The notes beneath the pieces are model-generated. The model was given only the letters and a program-made list of their open reading frames with translations. It did no database searches and was not told the DNA's origin. Shown piece by piece: positions 51,473 through 60,340 of a stretch of 64,000 bases of DNA; position 1 is the first letter of the stretch, and each line of letters starts with the position of its first letter. Source of the DNA: an uncultured Acetatifactor sp. GTDB lineage: Bacteria > Bacillota > Clostridia > Lachnospirales > Lachnospiraceae. The stretch covers positions 186,001 through 250,000 of the forward strand of contig CAJTOJ010000001.1 of assembly GCA_910577665.1 (NCBI GenBank), written 5' to 3'. The position numbers were made by a program, and so were the translations under genes.

Positions 51473-52294
51473 ATGCAGAGACTGGAATTGCTGGCTTGCA
51501 GCCTGGACTTTATAGAGAGACATATGAATGAAACTGTAAGGGCAGAGGATATCGCAGCAGCCTGTTACTGTTCAAAATCAACCCTTGAGAAACTGTTCCA
51601 CTATGTGTACCATACCTCCGTCCACAGATACATCACCTGCCGGAAAATGATGGCGGCCGCCCGGCTTCTGGCAGAGGCACCAGACGCTTCCATCCTGTCT
51701 GTGGCCCTGGAATACGGATATGGCTCACATGAAGCATTCACCCGGGCGTTCAAGGATGTCTGGAACTGTACGCCGTCTGCATTCCGCAGTCGGGAGAAAT
51801 TCACGGAGACCTATCCGAGATTTGTAAATCCGTTACAGGATCCCCTGCAGGATCCTTCCCAGAAAGGAGATATTTGTTTTATGCAGAAAAGAGATATCAG
51901 CCAGCTCTATGAACTGATCCAGAAAAGAAAAAACTGTTATTTTGTGTGCTGTGACATTGAATCCCTGATGGTGATCAACCAGATGTCCAGAAAGGCCGGG
52001 GATCTGGCCATCCTGGAGACCATACGGCGGATGGATGAGGCCGCCGGGGAGGAAGATATCGTATTCCGGATCGGCGGGGATGAGTTCTGTCTCCTCACAA
52101 ACAGCCCCCAGGAGGAATATGCTGGTAACCTGGCAGAAGCCATCCGTAGCCATAACACGGAGACTTTCCTTTTTGAAGGCAGGCAGTTCCCACTGTCCCT
52201 GCATATCACAGTCACGAGATTCGAGGGAAACAGTCTCCGGTATGGGGATCTGTTTTCCAGCCTGTACACAGCCCTGCAGCATACCAAGGCTTAA
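51473..52294 (+). CDS. AraC-type HTH fused to a GGDEF domain
   Basis: A 273-residue fusion. Residues 1-105 hold the AraC DNA-binding region with two helix-turn-helix motifs (VRAEDIAAACYCSKSTLEKLF and SVALEYGYGSHEAFTRAFKDV). After a linker, residues about 135-273 form a compact GGDEF-like domain with the intact active-site sequence FRIGGDEFCLL, the upstream Asp in CDIESLMVIN and AGDLAILETI where diguanylate cyclases have their substrate-contacting residues. It could make cyclic di-GMP or bind nucleotide to modulate DNA binding. The domain is slightly short. AGGGGG precedes ATG 51473. It converges on the hybrid kinase gene. Confidence 0.85.
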   Translation: MQRLELLACSLDFIERHMNETVRAEDIAAACYCSKSTLEKLFHYVYHTSVHRYITCRKMMAAARLLAEAPDASILSVALEYGYGSHEAFTRAFKDVWNCTPSAFRSREKFTETYPRFVNPLQDPLQDPSQKGDICFMQKRDISQLYELIQKRKNCYFVCCDIESLMVINQMSRKAGDLAILETIRRMDEAAGEEDIVFRIGGDEFCLLTNSPQEEYAGNLAEAIRSHNTETFLFEGRQFPLSLHITVTRFEGNSLRYGDLFSSLYTALQHTKA

Positions 52295-52313
52295 GATATC
52301 CCACAAAAAGGTG

Positions 52314-52335
52314 CCCGGACAGCATGCTGTCCGGG
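52314..52335. terminator. Bidirectional terminator, 22-bp palindrome
   Basis: CCCGGACAGC-AT-GCTGTCCGGG between two convergent genes, with an A-run on one side (CACAAAAAGG) and a weaker T-rich stretch on the other. Confidence 0.75.
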
Positions 52336-52373
52336 TATTCTCCCCAGTGTCTCCTGCCTCTAACCTCTGGCTC

Positions 52374-55300
52374 CTATGCTTTCCCTGGGATATGCAGGTC
52401 ATCCTGCCCCGGTACCTGTAGGATGGTCTGTAGAAGTTCCATCAGCCTTGGCACGTCAATGGGTTTGGGAATATGTCCGTTCATGCCGGCCTTTAGGGCA
52501 GCCTTCCGGTCTTCCTCAAAGGCATTTGCCGTCATGGCAATGATGGGAAGATCCGATATCCCGGCCCGTCCCAGTGCCCGGATCCGCCTGGTAGCTTCGA
52601 AGCCATTCATAATGGGCATCTGGATATCCATTAGGATCAGGTCATACTGTCCCGGTGTGGCATGCTCCATTTTCTCCACAGCCACCTCGCCGTCATCTGC
52701 CACATCCATAACAAAACCTGCCTCCCGCAGGATCTCAATGGCAATCTCCTGGTTCAGTGCATTGTCTTCCACCAGCAGGATCCTCTTCCCCTCAAAGGAA
52801 ATGGTCTCTCCTGCCCCTGGCTGGCACTCTCTTGTAATCCCGAAGGGAGACTCCAGGACCTCACGCAGTTCTGACAGGAAGATGGGCTTGGAACAGAATG
52901 CCGTGACCCCGGCCTTCCGGGCTTCCTCCTCAATATCTGACCAGTCATAAGCGGTCAGGATGATAATAGGGGTCTCCTCCCCGATCAGTGCCCGGATCCG
53001 CCGCACCACTTCAACCCCGTTCATATCCGGCATAAGCCAGTCAATGATATAGACGGCATATGTATCCTCCTGCTCCTCTGCCAGCCGGGTACGCAGCACC
53101 GCCTCCTTGCCGGAAGTGGTCCAGTCCGGCCTCATGCCGATGGTGGACAACATCTTGGTGACACTGGAACAGGTGTTGAAATCATCATCTGCCACAAGTG
53201 CCCTAAGTCCCTGTAGCTGGGGAATCACTTCCTGGCGCACCGGGCCAGTGCAGGTTCGGAAACGCAGGGATACCGTAAAAGTAGTTCCCTTCCCCTCCCT
53301 GCTGTCCACAGATATCTGTCCGCCCATCATATCCACAATATTCTTGGTGATGGCCATCCCCAGGCCGGTTCCCTGGATCCCGCTGACTGTGCTGGTACGC
53401 TCTCTCTCAAAAGGTTCAAAGACATGCTCCACAAATTCCTGACTCATGCCGATTCCCGTGTCCTTCACCCGGAATTCATAGGAAGCCCACCCGTCTGCCA
53501 CATTTCCCTTCTGCAGGATGCGGACACTGACAATACCTCCTGGCTTTGTGAACTTCATGGCATTGCTAAGGAGGTTCAGCAGCACCTGGTTCAGTCTCAG
53601 TTTGTCACATAGCACATGTTCGTTCACCACATCTGCCGTATCGATGAAGAATTCCAACTGTTTTGATGCAATATCTGACTGTACGATAGTCTTCAGGTCG
53701 TGCATGATTTCCGGCAGGGAAGTCTCCTTCTCCTCAATCTTTACCTTTCCGCTTTCGATGCGGCTCATATCCAGCACATCATTGATCAGGCTCAGCAAGT
53801 GGTTGCTGGATGTGGTAATCTTGGCCAGGTAGTCCTGGACCTGTTCGGTGTTGTCTATATGGGCCGCCGCCAGGGATGTGAACCCGATGATGGCATTCAT
53901 GGGTGTCCGTATGTCATGGGACATATTGTTGAGGAAGGTAGTCTTGGCCTTGTTGGCATGCTGGGCGGCCGCCAGTGCATCCTCCAGATTGCGCTTCTGC
54001 TGCTCCAGTTGCGCCTTGAGCCGCTTTTCCTCATCAATGTCCACGAACAGGCCTACAAAGGTAATGGGTGACCCATCTTCCCTTCTGGACAGCCGGCCTG
54101 CGGCATGGAACCAACGCCAGCCGGCATGTCTGGTCAGCAGCCGGTATTCCACATCGTAATTCTTCTCCCCGGTATAATCATTTACCGTTTCCCAGTATTC
54201 TGCAAGCACCTGTTCCTTGTCGTCTGCGTGCAGCAGGTCTGACCAGGATTCCAGGCGGTTGGGAAAATCCTCTTCCCCCTCATAACCCAGCATATGCCGG
54301 AAAGTCGTACTCCAGGTACAGGATACCATCGCGCCCTTCTCATCAAATTCCATGCCCCACCGGCCGGACCCCATGGCCACATGGATATTCTCCATGGCAG
54401 TCTGTTCCCGCTCAGCCTGGGCATACGCCGCCCTGATCCTGTCAGCATCCGCCTTCTCCTGTGCTATTAGGATACCCACACTCTTCCTGGACTGGTGGAT
54501 CAGCACGAGGAAGACTCCCAACATAGAGAGTACGGTAATGATAATCTGGAGGGTACTGCGTGACAGCATCCTGGAACTGACCGAACTGATCTGGTCATCA
54601 ATCACATTATCCTGGACAAGGATCGTCAGCATCCAGTTTGTTCCTTCTACCGGAATATAGCAGAGATCCTCAACGGTTCCCATGTAGTTGAAGGATATCT
54701 TTCCCTGTCTGCCACTTGCAAAGTCATTCAAGATCCGTTCATAGCCGTCTGCCTCTTCCATGACCGCATCCCCAAGTGCCTGGAGGATATTCTTCCCTGC
54801 AGTGAGATATCCGAAATCATCATTCGTAAGGCTCTCCCCGTTCTGGTAATACAGGTTGAAAAATGTATTATTGTTGTCATCCTGGGTCAAGAATCCCAGC
54901 ATTTCATTCATATTGATCTGGCTGAAACACACCTTGATCCTGGCACCCTGGAAGGAAATTCCCTCCACGGGAATGGCAAGGATCACCTGCTTCCTGGCCC
55001 CATAGAGATTTGTGGTGACAATCAAGGGTTCTGTGAGTTCCCCGGATAAAAAGCCATACCGGCTTAATCCGGAAGTGGTGCTGTGTTCTGCATAGACAAT
55101 CCCATTCTCATCTACCAGGACAAACTTATCCATGTCATAAAGTTTTTTCACCTTGCCCAGGAAACTGCGCAAGGCCTCCTGGGATTCCAGGTAAGATGCA
55201 TCCAGGATAGCAAGGGCATTCTCCATAAACCGGAATCTGTCAGCCAGTTCCTTGGAGAGCACCTCTGCCCTCTTCCCGGCCAGTTCCTCCAGATAGAAAT

Positions 55301-55463
55301 CACTGACCCTGGCCACAGCCTGGTCTGCACCCCTCCTGGCACTGTTCATTGCCCAGATGGAGGTGAGGAGGAGGATCACGGCAATTACGACTCCGCCCCA
55401 CACAGCGAAGGTGATGGTACGCCTCTTCTGTTTCCTGTTCATGTCTGTTGCTGGTCTGTCCAT
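52374..55463 (-). CDS. Hybrid sensor histidine kinase with two receiver domains
   Basis: A 1029-residue protein. A membrane helix at about residues 14-36 and another near 303-323 enclose a Cache-like extracellular sensor. Then come a PAS domain (about 355-475), a coiled coil (EEKRLKAQLEQQKRNLEDAL), HisKA with phospho-His in NNMSHDIRTPMNAIIGF, HATPase (NAMKFT, GIQGTGLGMAI), a receiver with its Asp in AVYIIDWLMPDMNG and a second receiver with its Asp in DLILMDIQMPIMNG. No Hpt domain is seen. The binding lipoprotein gene 17 bases upstream is the probable signal input. Confidence 0.93.
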   Translation of the reverse strand: MDRPATDMNRKQKRRTITFAVWGGVVIAVILLLTSIWAMNSARRGADQAVARVSDFYLEELAGKRAEVLSKELADRFRFMENALAILDASYLESQEALRSFLGKVKKLYDMDKFVLVDENGIVYAEHSTTSGLSRYGFLSGELTEPLIVTTNLYGARKQVILAIPVEGISFQGARIKVCFSQINMNEMLGFLTQDDNNNTFFNLYYQNGESLTNDDFGYLTAGKNILQALGDAVMEEADGYERILNDFASGRQGKISFNYMGTVEDLCYIPVEGTNWMLTILVQDNVIDDQISSVSSRMLSRSTLQIIITVLSMLGVFLVLIHQSRKSVGILIAQEKADADRIRAAYAQAEREQTAMENIHVAMGSGRWGMEFDEKGAMVSCTWSTTFRHMLGYEGEEDFPNRLESWSDLLHADDKEQVLAEYWETVNDYTGEKNYDVEYRLLTRHAGWRWFHAAGRLSRREDGSPITFVGLFVDIDEEKRLKAQLEQQKRNLEDALAAAQHANKAKTTFLNNMSHDIRTPMNAIIGFTSLAAAHIDNTEQVQDYLAKITTSSNHLLSLINDVLDMSRIESGKVKIEEKETSLPEIMHDLKTIVQSDIASKQLEFFIDTADVVNEHVLCDKLRLNQVLLNLLSNAMKFTKPGGIVSVRILQKGNVADGWASYEFRVKDTGIGMSQEFVEHVFEPFERERTSTVSGIQGTGLGMAITKNIVDMMGGQISVDSREGKGTTFTVSLRFRTCTGPVRQEVIPQLQGLRALVADDDFNTCSSVTKMLSTIGMRPDWTTSGKEAVLRTRLAEEQEDTYAVYIIDWLMPDMNGVEVVRRIRALIGEETPIIILTAYDWSDIEEEARKAGVTAFCSKPIFLSELREVLESPFGITRECQPGAGETISFEGKRILLVEDNALNQEIAIEILREAGFVMDVADDGEVAVEKMEHATPGQYDLILMDIQMPIMNGFEATRRIRALGRAGISDLPIIAMTANAFEEDRKAALKAGMNGHIPKPIDVPRLMELLQTILQVPGQDDLHIPGKA

Positions 55464-55480
55464 GGTATCCTGCTCCTGCC

Positions 55481-56644
55481 TTAATCTATTTCACCGTACA
55501 ATGTCCGTAACATGGCGGCGGCACCATCCTGGTAGATAATCGTGGTCCGCTCCTGGGTTTTCTCCGGATACAGTTCCCCGGGGAGCACCCCGTCTGCAAT
55601 TTTCACAGCCACCTGTAAGGTATCAAAACCAATGGAATAGCAGTCCTGTACCCCCAGGGCATAGATAACGCCTTCCTTCAGGTACTGCAGGGCTTCCTGG
55701 TCGTGGTCCATCCCTACGATCAAGGTCTTGCCCTCCCGGCCGGCTTCCACCACAGCCCTGGCTGCCCCCACCGGATTGCTCATGTTGCAGCAGATAATTC
55801 CAGCCAGATCCTCATGACGGGACAGGAATGCCTTGGCAAGCTCATAGGCATTGTCCACGGAATCCCCATCGTAGGCAGTCTCCACAATCTCCATGTCAGG
55901 GTACAGTGCCACCATCTCCCTGGCACCCCTGGCCCTGTCCTCATGGCAGGGAGCACCCTCGTTTCCTACCAGGATAGCAATCCTGCCAATGCCGCCAAGC
56001 TTCTCACACAAAGCCAGGGCAAGGTCAGCGCCATCCTCATAATTGTGGGTGTTGCCCACATAGGCAATGCGGCTACAGCCATCTTCCCTGGAAGCATCGG
56101 AGCTGGAAAATGTCATGACCTTTTGCCCATCTGCCATCAGTTCATTGATCACAGGTGTGATAATGTCCACATCTGCCACATCCACCCCGATAACATCAAA
56201 TCCCCGTCTGGATGCATCCCTCAGACGCCCTGCCTGGTCCTGGGCAGAGGCAGTATTGGGAGCCAGGTACTCATAATTGATGATGATCCCAAGGCTCTCA
56301 TACTGCTTCGCCGCATCTTCGATCCCCAGGGCAACGGCATCCCACCAGGGATGAACCAGCTTATAGGTAAAATAGAAATTGTACTCCTTCTTACATGGCA
56401 CATACCCGTCCAGAACATGGTCAAGCTCAACGGCTTCCACCATGTTCTGTGCGGCATCGCCGTCCCCTGGATCCCCTACGGCTGGTACATCAGACTGGAA
56501 AAGTGCCTCCTGTGGACTGTCCCCACACCCTGCCAGTCCCAGGCTTCCCCCACAGAAAAATGCCGCCAGGACCAGCACCTTCTCAAGTTTGCCTGGCAGT
56601 TCTTTTTTCTGTTCCTTTCCTGTGTGTTTTTTTATTGTAGCCAC
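55481..56644 (-). CDS. Periplasmic-binding-protein-like lipoprotein
   Basis: A 387-residue lipoprotein with lipobox SLGLAGCGD and a type I periplasmic-binding fold similar to ribose- and autoinducer-binding proteins (DVIGVDVADVDIITPVINELM, IAILVGNEGAPCHEDRARG, IICCNMSNPVGAARAVVEAG, GMDHDQEALQYLKEGVIYA). No permease or ATPase lies nearby. It is encoded just before the hybrid kinase, so it probably presents a ligand to that kinase rather than a transporter, as LuxP does for LuxQ. Probable start GTG 56644 with a GGGGAAGGGG site upstream. Confidence 0.85.
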   Translation of the reverse strand: MATIKKHTGKEQKKELPGKLEKVLVLAAFFCGGSLGLAGCGDSPQEALFQSDVPAVGDPGDGDAAQNMVEAVELDHVLDGYVPCKKEYNFYFTYKLVHPWWDAVALGIEDAAKQYESLGIIINYEYLAPNTASAQDQAGRLRDASRRGFDVIGVDVADVDIITPVINELMADGQKVMTFSSSDASREDGCSRIAYVGNTHNYEDGADLALALCEKLGGIGRIAILVGNEGAPCHEDRARGAREMVALYPDMEIVETAYDGDSVDNAYELAKAFLSRHEDLAGIICCNMSNPVGAARAVVEAGREGKTLIVGMDHDQEALQYLKEGVIYALGVQDCYSIGFDTLQVAVKIADGVLPGELYPEKTQERTTIIYQDGAAAMLRTLYGEID

Positions 56645-56747
56645 TGCTTTCCCCTTCCCCTTTTTATGGGGCTGGCCAAACAGACCAGCCCATCTGTTTC
56701 CTTATTCCCGCCAGCAATGGACAAAGAAGGACGATCTTGATGCCCTG

Positions 56748-57101
56748 TCAGCCTGCTGCGGGGTATATGACTGAAACAAGGCTATTATAGCAAACATGAA
56801 ATTTGTTTACAATAAAAAGCGAATGGATCTGAAGTATCTGTGACTTCACATAATATGAGATTTCTGTCAGTCGCTGATATACCTCTATAGAAGAAAGTGC
56901 ATATTTGTAATTCCCACCATCTTCGTCCATTATCGTCATTTCCGAATACAGCCTGTCCATTTCCTTTTTCATGAGAAGTATGACAGCTGCATGGAAGCCG
57001 TCTGCCTGGAAGGGTTCGATCTGTTCAGATTGAAGGAATCCGCCAGTGTTGATCGGCTGTACTTCCTTTTTCTTGTCATCCCCTTTTTGCTCCTGTAACA
57101 T
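56748..57101 (-). CDS. Hypothetical protein, doubtful
   Basis: A 117-codon frame with weak ribosome site AGAAGAA. The N-terminus is charged and the middle looks helical (FHAAVILLMKKEMDRLYSEMT and YALSSIEVYQRLTEISYYVK), then it ends in a hydrophobic stretch. No family recognised. It may be the intact small gene or a remnant of a longer one. It lies after the cotJ terminator and before the lipoprotein gene. Confidence 0.4.
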   Translation of the reverse strand: MLQEQKGDDKKKEVQPINTGGFLQSEQIEPFQADGFHAAVILLMKKEMDRLYSEMTIMDEDGGNYKYALSSIEVYQRLTEISYYVKSQILQIHSLFIVNKFHVCYNSLVSVIYPAAG

Positions 57102-57195
57102 TTCTTCTGAAGATCATTCTAACATAAACGCAAACGCAATACAATCTGTACCATTTAAAACAGTTCAGACAAATTCTGAAACAGGCAATACAACA

Positions 57196-57222
57196 GGCAG
57201 CCTTCTTTGACAGAAAGCTGCC
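57196..57222 (-). terminator. Terminator of the cotJ operon
   Basis: GGCAGC and GCTGCC arms extended by TTCT/AGAA pairs, 38 bases past the cotJC stop; on the minus strand it is followed by TGTTGTATTG. Confidence 0.6.
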
Positions 57223-57259
57223 CATCTTAAACCTGTTATCTTTCGTGGATATCTATCCC

Positions 57260-57694
57260 CTATTTGTCACAGCCGCAGTCCTCACACCTGTCAAAAGCCG
57301 GGTTGAAGGCATAGAAATTCTTGCTATCCAGCTTATCCTGGGTGATGCGCAGGGCTTCGCCAAACCGCTGGAAATGCACCACCTCCCGCATGCGCAGGAA
57401 TTTGATGGGTTCGCACACATCAGGCTCCTTGATCAGACGCAGGATATTGTCATAGGTGGTGCGGGCCTTCTGCTCAGCAGCCAGGTCTTCTGTCAAGTCT
57501 GTGACCGGATCTCCTGTCACCTGGAACTGGGCAGCCGTGAACGGGAAACCACTTGCAGCCTGGGGCCATACCCCTACAGTATGATCCACATAATAAGGCG
57601 CAAACCCGCTTTTCTCAATCTCCTCCATGGACAGGTTGCGTGTGAGCTGGTGTACAATAGCCGCCACGATCTCCAGGTGGGCCAGTTCTTCCGT
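57260..57694 (-). pseudogene. cotJC: cotJC 3' part (separated by the inserted element)
   Basis: The last 144 codons of CotJC, a manganese-catalase-like spore coat protein. The frame begins at ACG 57694 (Thr63 of the intact protein): TEELAHLEIVAAIVHQL, then GFAPYYVDHTVGVWPQAASG, GDPVTDLTEDLAAEQKARTTY and a Cys-rich tail CEDCGCDK. The E-E-x-x-H-x-E that opens this part supplies metal ligands, so the 5' part alone cannot make an active protein. An in-frame read from inside the element (up to 57883) lacks homology and has no ribosome site. Expression of CotJC therefore depends on removal of the 4.54-kb element. Confidence 0.93.
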
Positions 57695-57722
57695 ACCGGT
57701 ATCGGTATCGAAATTGCATATC
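57695..57722. repeat. Left attachment site (core and inverted repeat arm)
   Basis: Core ACC 57695-57697, G at 57698, then the arm GTATCGGTATCGAAATTGC with ATATC (57699-57722). It matches the right arm, read on the minus strand from 62236, at 21 of 24 positions. Confidence 0.8.
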
Positions 57723-57953
57723 TGATATGTATTATAAATAGGTACACCACCAAAGTTATTAACTTGTATATAGAAGCAAGCTTTTTTCGTATTGCAAACT
57801 CGTAATAAGATATAATGCAGAATACCATTGTTTGACAAAATGATATTGTTCATGATATAGTTAAACCAATCACTTTTAAACACTTTTCAATATAGATGGA
57901 GGTATCAGAAAATGTGTAAAAAAAATAGTGCTTTTAAACCTTTTGTTATGTAA

Positions 57954-58204
57954 ATAGCTGTAAAATACGCAAGCCATGATTTTCCAAGGAGATAGGAAGA
58001 CTATCTCTATGTGTTGTGCAATTTTACAGCTATTTTTATGCCTAAAAGTTACGTTCAGCAGCGCCCATTCGCAAAAATCGTGCCTTCCGGCACTCCTCTG
58101 CTGCTTCCACAGCTCTTTTTGCTCATTAACGGGGCGCTCCCTCAGTGGAAACCGATGGATGAAAATTCGTGCAAGCACGATTTTCATCCATACGCTTCCC
58201 ACTG
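57954..58204 (+). ncRNA. Three consecutive hairpins, candidate structured RNA
   Basis: Hairpin 1: ATAGCTGTAAAAT (57954-57966) with its perfect complement (58021-58033). Hairpin 2: AGCGCCC (58060-58066), GCAAAAA (58071-58077) and GTGCC (58080-58084) pair in nested order with GGCAC (58089-58093), TTTTTGC (58116-58122) and GGGCGCT (58132-58138), where the first pair of arms has one mismatch. Hairpin 3: CAGTGG to GTGC (58143-58172) pairs with GCAC to CCACTG (58175-58204) over about 28 bases with few mismatches. The block ends 45 bases before the ABC gene start. It could be a leader with regulatory function, a free RNA, or a mobile palindromic repeat. Confidence 0.55.
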
Positions 58205-58249
58205 GCTGAACTTTTATAGCAAAATTCATAACATGGAGGAAAACATAAT

Positions 58250-60007
58250 ATGTTTAAAGGAATCGTATTTTTTATAAAAAACGGCTGGAAATATGACAAG
58301 AAATATATTCTCTGGAGAGTACTTTATCAGTTTATCAACTCGCTGATACCGATTGTCGCCACAATAATGCCCAAATTGATCATTGATGAATTAATGGGAA
58401 ACCAGGATACAGATAAGCTGCTTGTGTATGTTTCCATTCTGATTGTCTATACTGCTGTAGCGACTATATTCTCTGAATATCTGAATTGGGACGGATTTAG
58501 CAGACGATGTAAAGTAAACGCAGAGTTTGACAGTGACCTGCATAAACATCTGGTGGAGGCTGATTTTGAGAGATTAGAAGATCCGAACTTCTTGGATATG
58601 CAGAAAAAGGCCAGTAAATTCTTATACTGTGACTGGCATGGATTTGGTTATTTGCTTGACTGTTCCTTGAATGCACTTGGTCAGATTTTTACTTTAACAG
58701 GAATAGCTGCTATTATAGCCACAATTGATTTCAGAATATTGATCTTGTTTATTGTATTGATTATTTTAGGAGCATTGATAGAAAAAAAGGCTAAACAAAA
58801 TGCGATCAGATTGTCGGAAAGTATAATCAAAGAGCAAAGGGGCTGGATGTATTATGCAAGTCTGTTTGAAGACCATGGTTATGCAAAGGAAATCCGCTTA
58901 AATTCTCTTGGAAAGTGGCTGCTTTGCAGAGAGAGGAAATACTTTACAGAAGTAAACGAGAACCAAAAGAAACAAAATGACGGATTTATTATCTCCGGAT
59001 TTTTTGGTGCGGTTTTCACATTGGTTCAGCAGAGCGCAGCGTATGCATATCTCATACATTGCGTGATGAGTGGCTCCATTTCAATTGGGTCATTTACCAT
59101 GTATGCAGGTGCCGTTACAACATTTTCTATTGCATTCCGTAAGGTGCTTGATAGCCTGATAGAAATTCAGACGTATGACACTTATTACGACAAACTTGAT
59201 GATTACCTGAATCTACCAAAGACATTGCGGGAGGGCAAGGAATTGCTTGATACAGACAGAGCTCATTTGATCGAATTCAGAAATGTCAGCTTCAAATATT
59301 CCGGCAGCAATGTATATGCTCTGAAAAATATCAATGTCACAATTCCCTTTGGCCAAAAACTATCCATTGTTGGGGAAAACGGTGCCGGAAAGACAACATT
59401 TGTGAAATTGATGACCAGAATGTATGATCCGACAGAAGGCGAAATCCTTTTAGATGGAGTCAATATCAAAAAGATAGACTATGAACAGTATATGAGCTTT
59501 TTTTCATCCGTATTTCAGGATTACAAGCTATTTTCATTTTCTATCAAGGATAATGTTGCATTGGCACAACCCATGAACGAAGAAAAAGTAAAAGATATTC
59601 TGGCGTATGTAGGGTTTGGTGAAAAATTACGCAAGTTGCATCATGGTATTGATACTTCTGTTTTTAAGAATTTTGACGAAGAGGGATTTGAACCATCGGG
59701 AGGGGAAGGACAGAAACTTGCCTTGGCGCGTGCTTTGTATAAAGATGCTCCTATTGTACTTTTAGACGAACCGACTGCAGCCATGGATCCGAAAGCTGAA
59801 TACGAGCTTTATCAAAGGTTTAATGAAATGGTACAGGGGAAAACCGCCGTATATATTTCGCACAGACTATCAAGCGCTAAATTTTGTGATGTAATAGCGG
59901 TGTTTCGCAATGGGGAGATAATTGAATATGGAACACATGACGAATTATACAATAAAGGTGGATTATATACGGAGTTATTTTCAATGCAATCTCAGTTTTA
60001 CTGTTAG
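58250..60007 (+). CDS. ABC exporter-like half-transporter (permease-ATPase fusion)
   Basis: A 585-residue half-transporter. About six membrane helices lie in residues 20-310. The ATPase domain has Walker A VGENGAGKTTFVKL, Q-loop FQDYKLF, signature PSGGEGQKLALARAL (a variant of LSGGQ), Walker B PIVLLDEPTAAMD and H-loop ISHRLSS. Such half-transporters act as dimers and many export peptides; the substrate here is unknown and no peptidase domain or precursor peptide gene is evident. GGAGG lies 10 bases before the start. It is the main cargo of the cotJC element. Confidence 0.9.
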   Translation: MFKGIVFFIKNGWKYDKKYILWRVLYQFINSLIPIVATIMPKLIIDELMGNQDTDKLLVYVSILIVYTAVATIFSEYLNWDGFSRRCKVNAEFDSDLHKHLVEADFERLEDPNFLDMQKKASKFLYCDWHGFGYLLDCSLNALGQIFTLTGIAAIIATIDFRILILFIVLIILGALIEKKAKQNAIRLSESIIKEQRGWMYYASLFEDHGYAKEIRLNSLGKWLLCRERKYFTEVNENQKKQNDGFIISGFFGAVFTLVQQSAAYAYLIHCVMSGSISIGSFTMYAGAVTTFSIAFRKVLDSLIEIQTYDTYYDKLDDYLNLPKTLREGKELLDTDRAHLIEFRNVSFKYSGSNVYALKNINVTIPFGQKLSIVGENGAGKTTFVKLMTRMYDPTEGEILLDGVNIKKIDYEQYMSFFSSVFQDYKLFSFSIKDNVALAQPMNEEKVKDILAYVGFGEKLRKLHHGIDTSVFKNFDEEGFEPSGGEGQKLALARALYKDAPIVLLDEPTAAMDPKAEYELYQRFNEMVQGKTAVYISHRLSSAKFCDVIAVFRNGEIIEYGTHDELYNKGGLYTELFSMQSQFYC

Positions 60008-60340
60008 TGCTTCTGGTAGCAAGTTATTATAAATCGTATTTTTATTCATTGAATAATGTAAAGCACAAAGGATATGCTGTTTCAAAAGCGGCATATCCTT
60101 TGTGCCTGGAATCATTCCACTCATTTGAGCATCTGTAATCTAAGCCTTCAGCAGTCCCTGCATCTTTTCATCAGATCCGGTCGGCCCAGAATAAAGAACT
60201 GGCTGAAAAATTCCTGTTAGAGCATGGTTTATTGGATTATTTCAGATAAGCATTCATACATTCTAGTAACTGGGATATATAAGAGGTATGTTGTGCCAGA
60301 AACTGAATCAGAACACTTTGGAAGCAAGAAGGATAAGGAA
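60008..60340 (+). other. Element interior between the ABC gene and the 44-residue gene
   Basis: Contains the hairpin at 60063-60105 and, at about 60133-60240, a short open stretch ending SAQNKELAEKFLLEHGLLDY-FR and a stop, with no start codon. This may be the decayed end of a lost gene. No other feature. Confidence 0.35.
60063..60105 (+). terminator. Perfect 15-bp hairpin after the ABC gene
   Basis: GCACAAAGGATATGC (60063-60077) and its exact complement (60091-60105), 13-base loop, 56 bases past the ABC stop. No T-run follows, so it may stop transcription weakly or protect the message. Confidence 0.6.

Noticed and set aside
57695..57883. An in-frame start for the cotJC 3' part inside the element
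   Set aside because: The added residues have no similarity to CotJC, no Shine-Dalgarno, and the family sequence resumes exactly at the attachment core.
57876..58229. Open frames on both strands over the hairpin block in the cotJC element
   Set aside because: They lack ribosome sites and coincide with long inverted repeats, which create mirrored open frames; the RNA-structure reading is simpler.
60224..60340. N-terminal extension of the 44-residue protein
   Set aside because: No ribosome site before ATG 60224 and the added residues look unlike the compact helical protein; the ATG at 60341 has a site.
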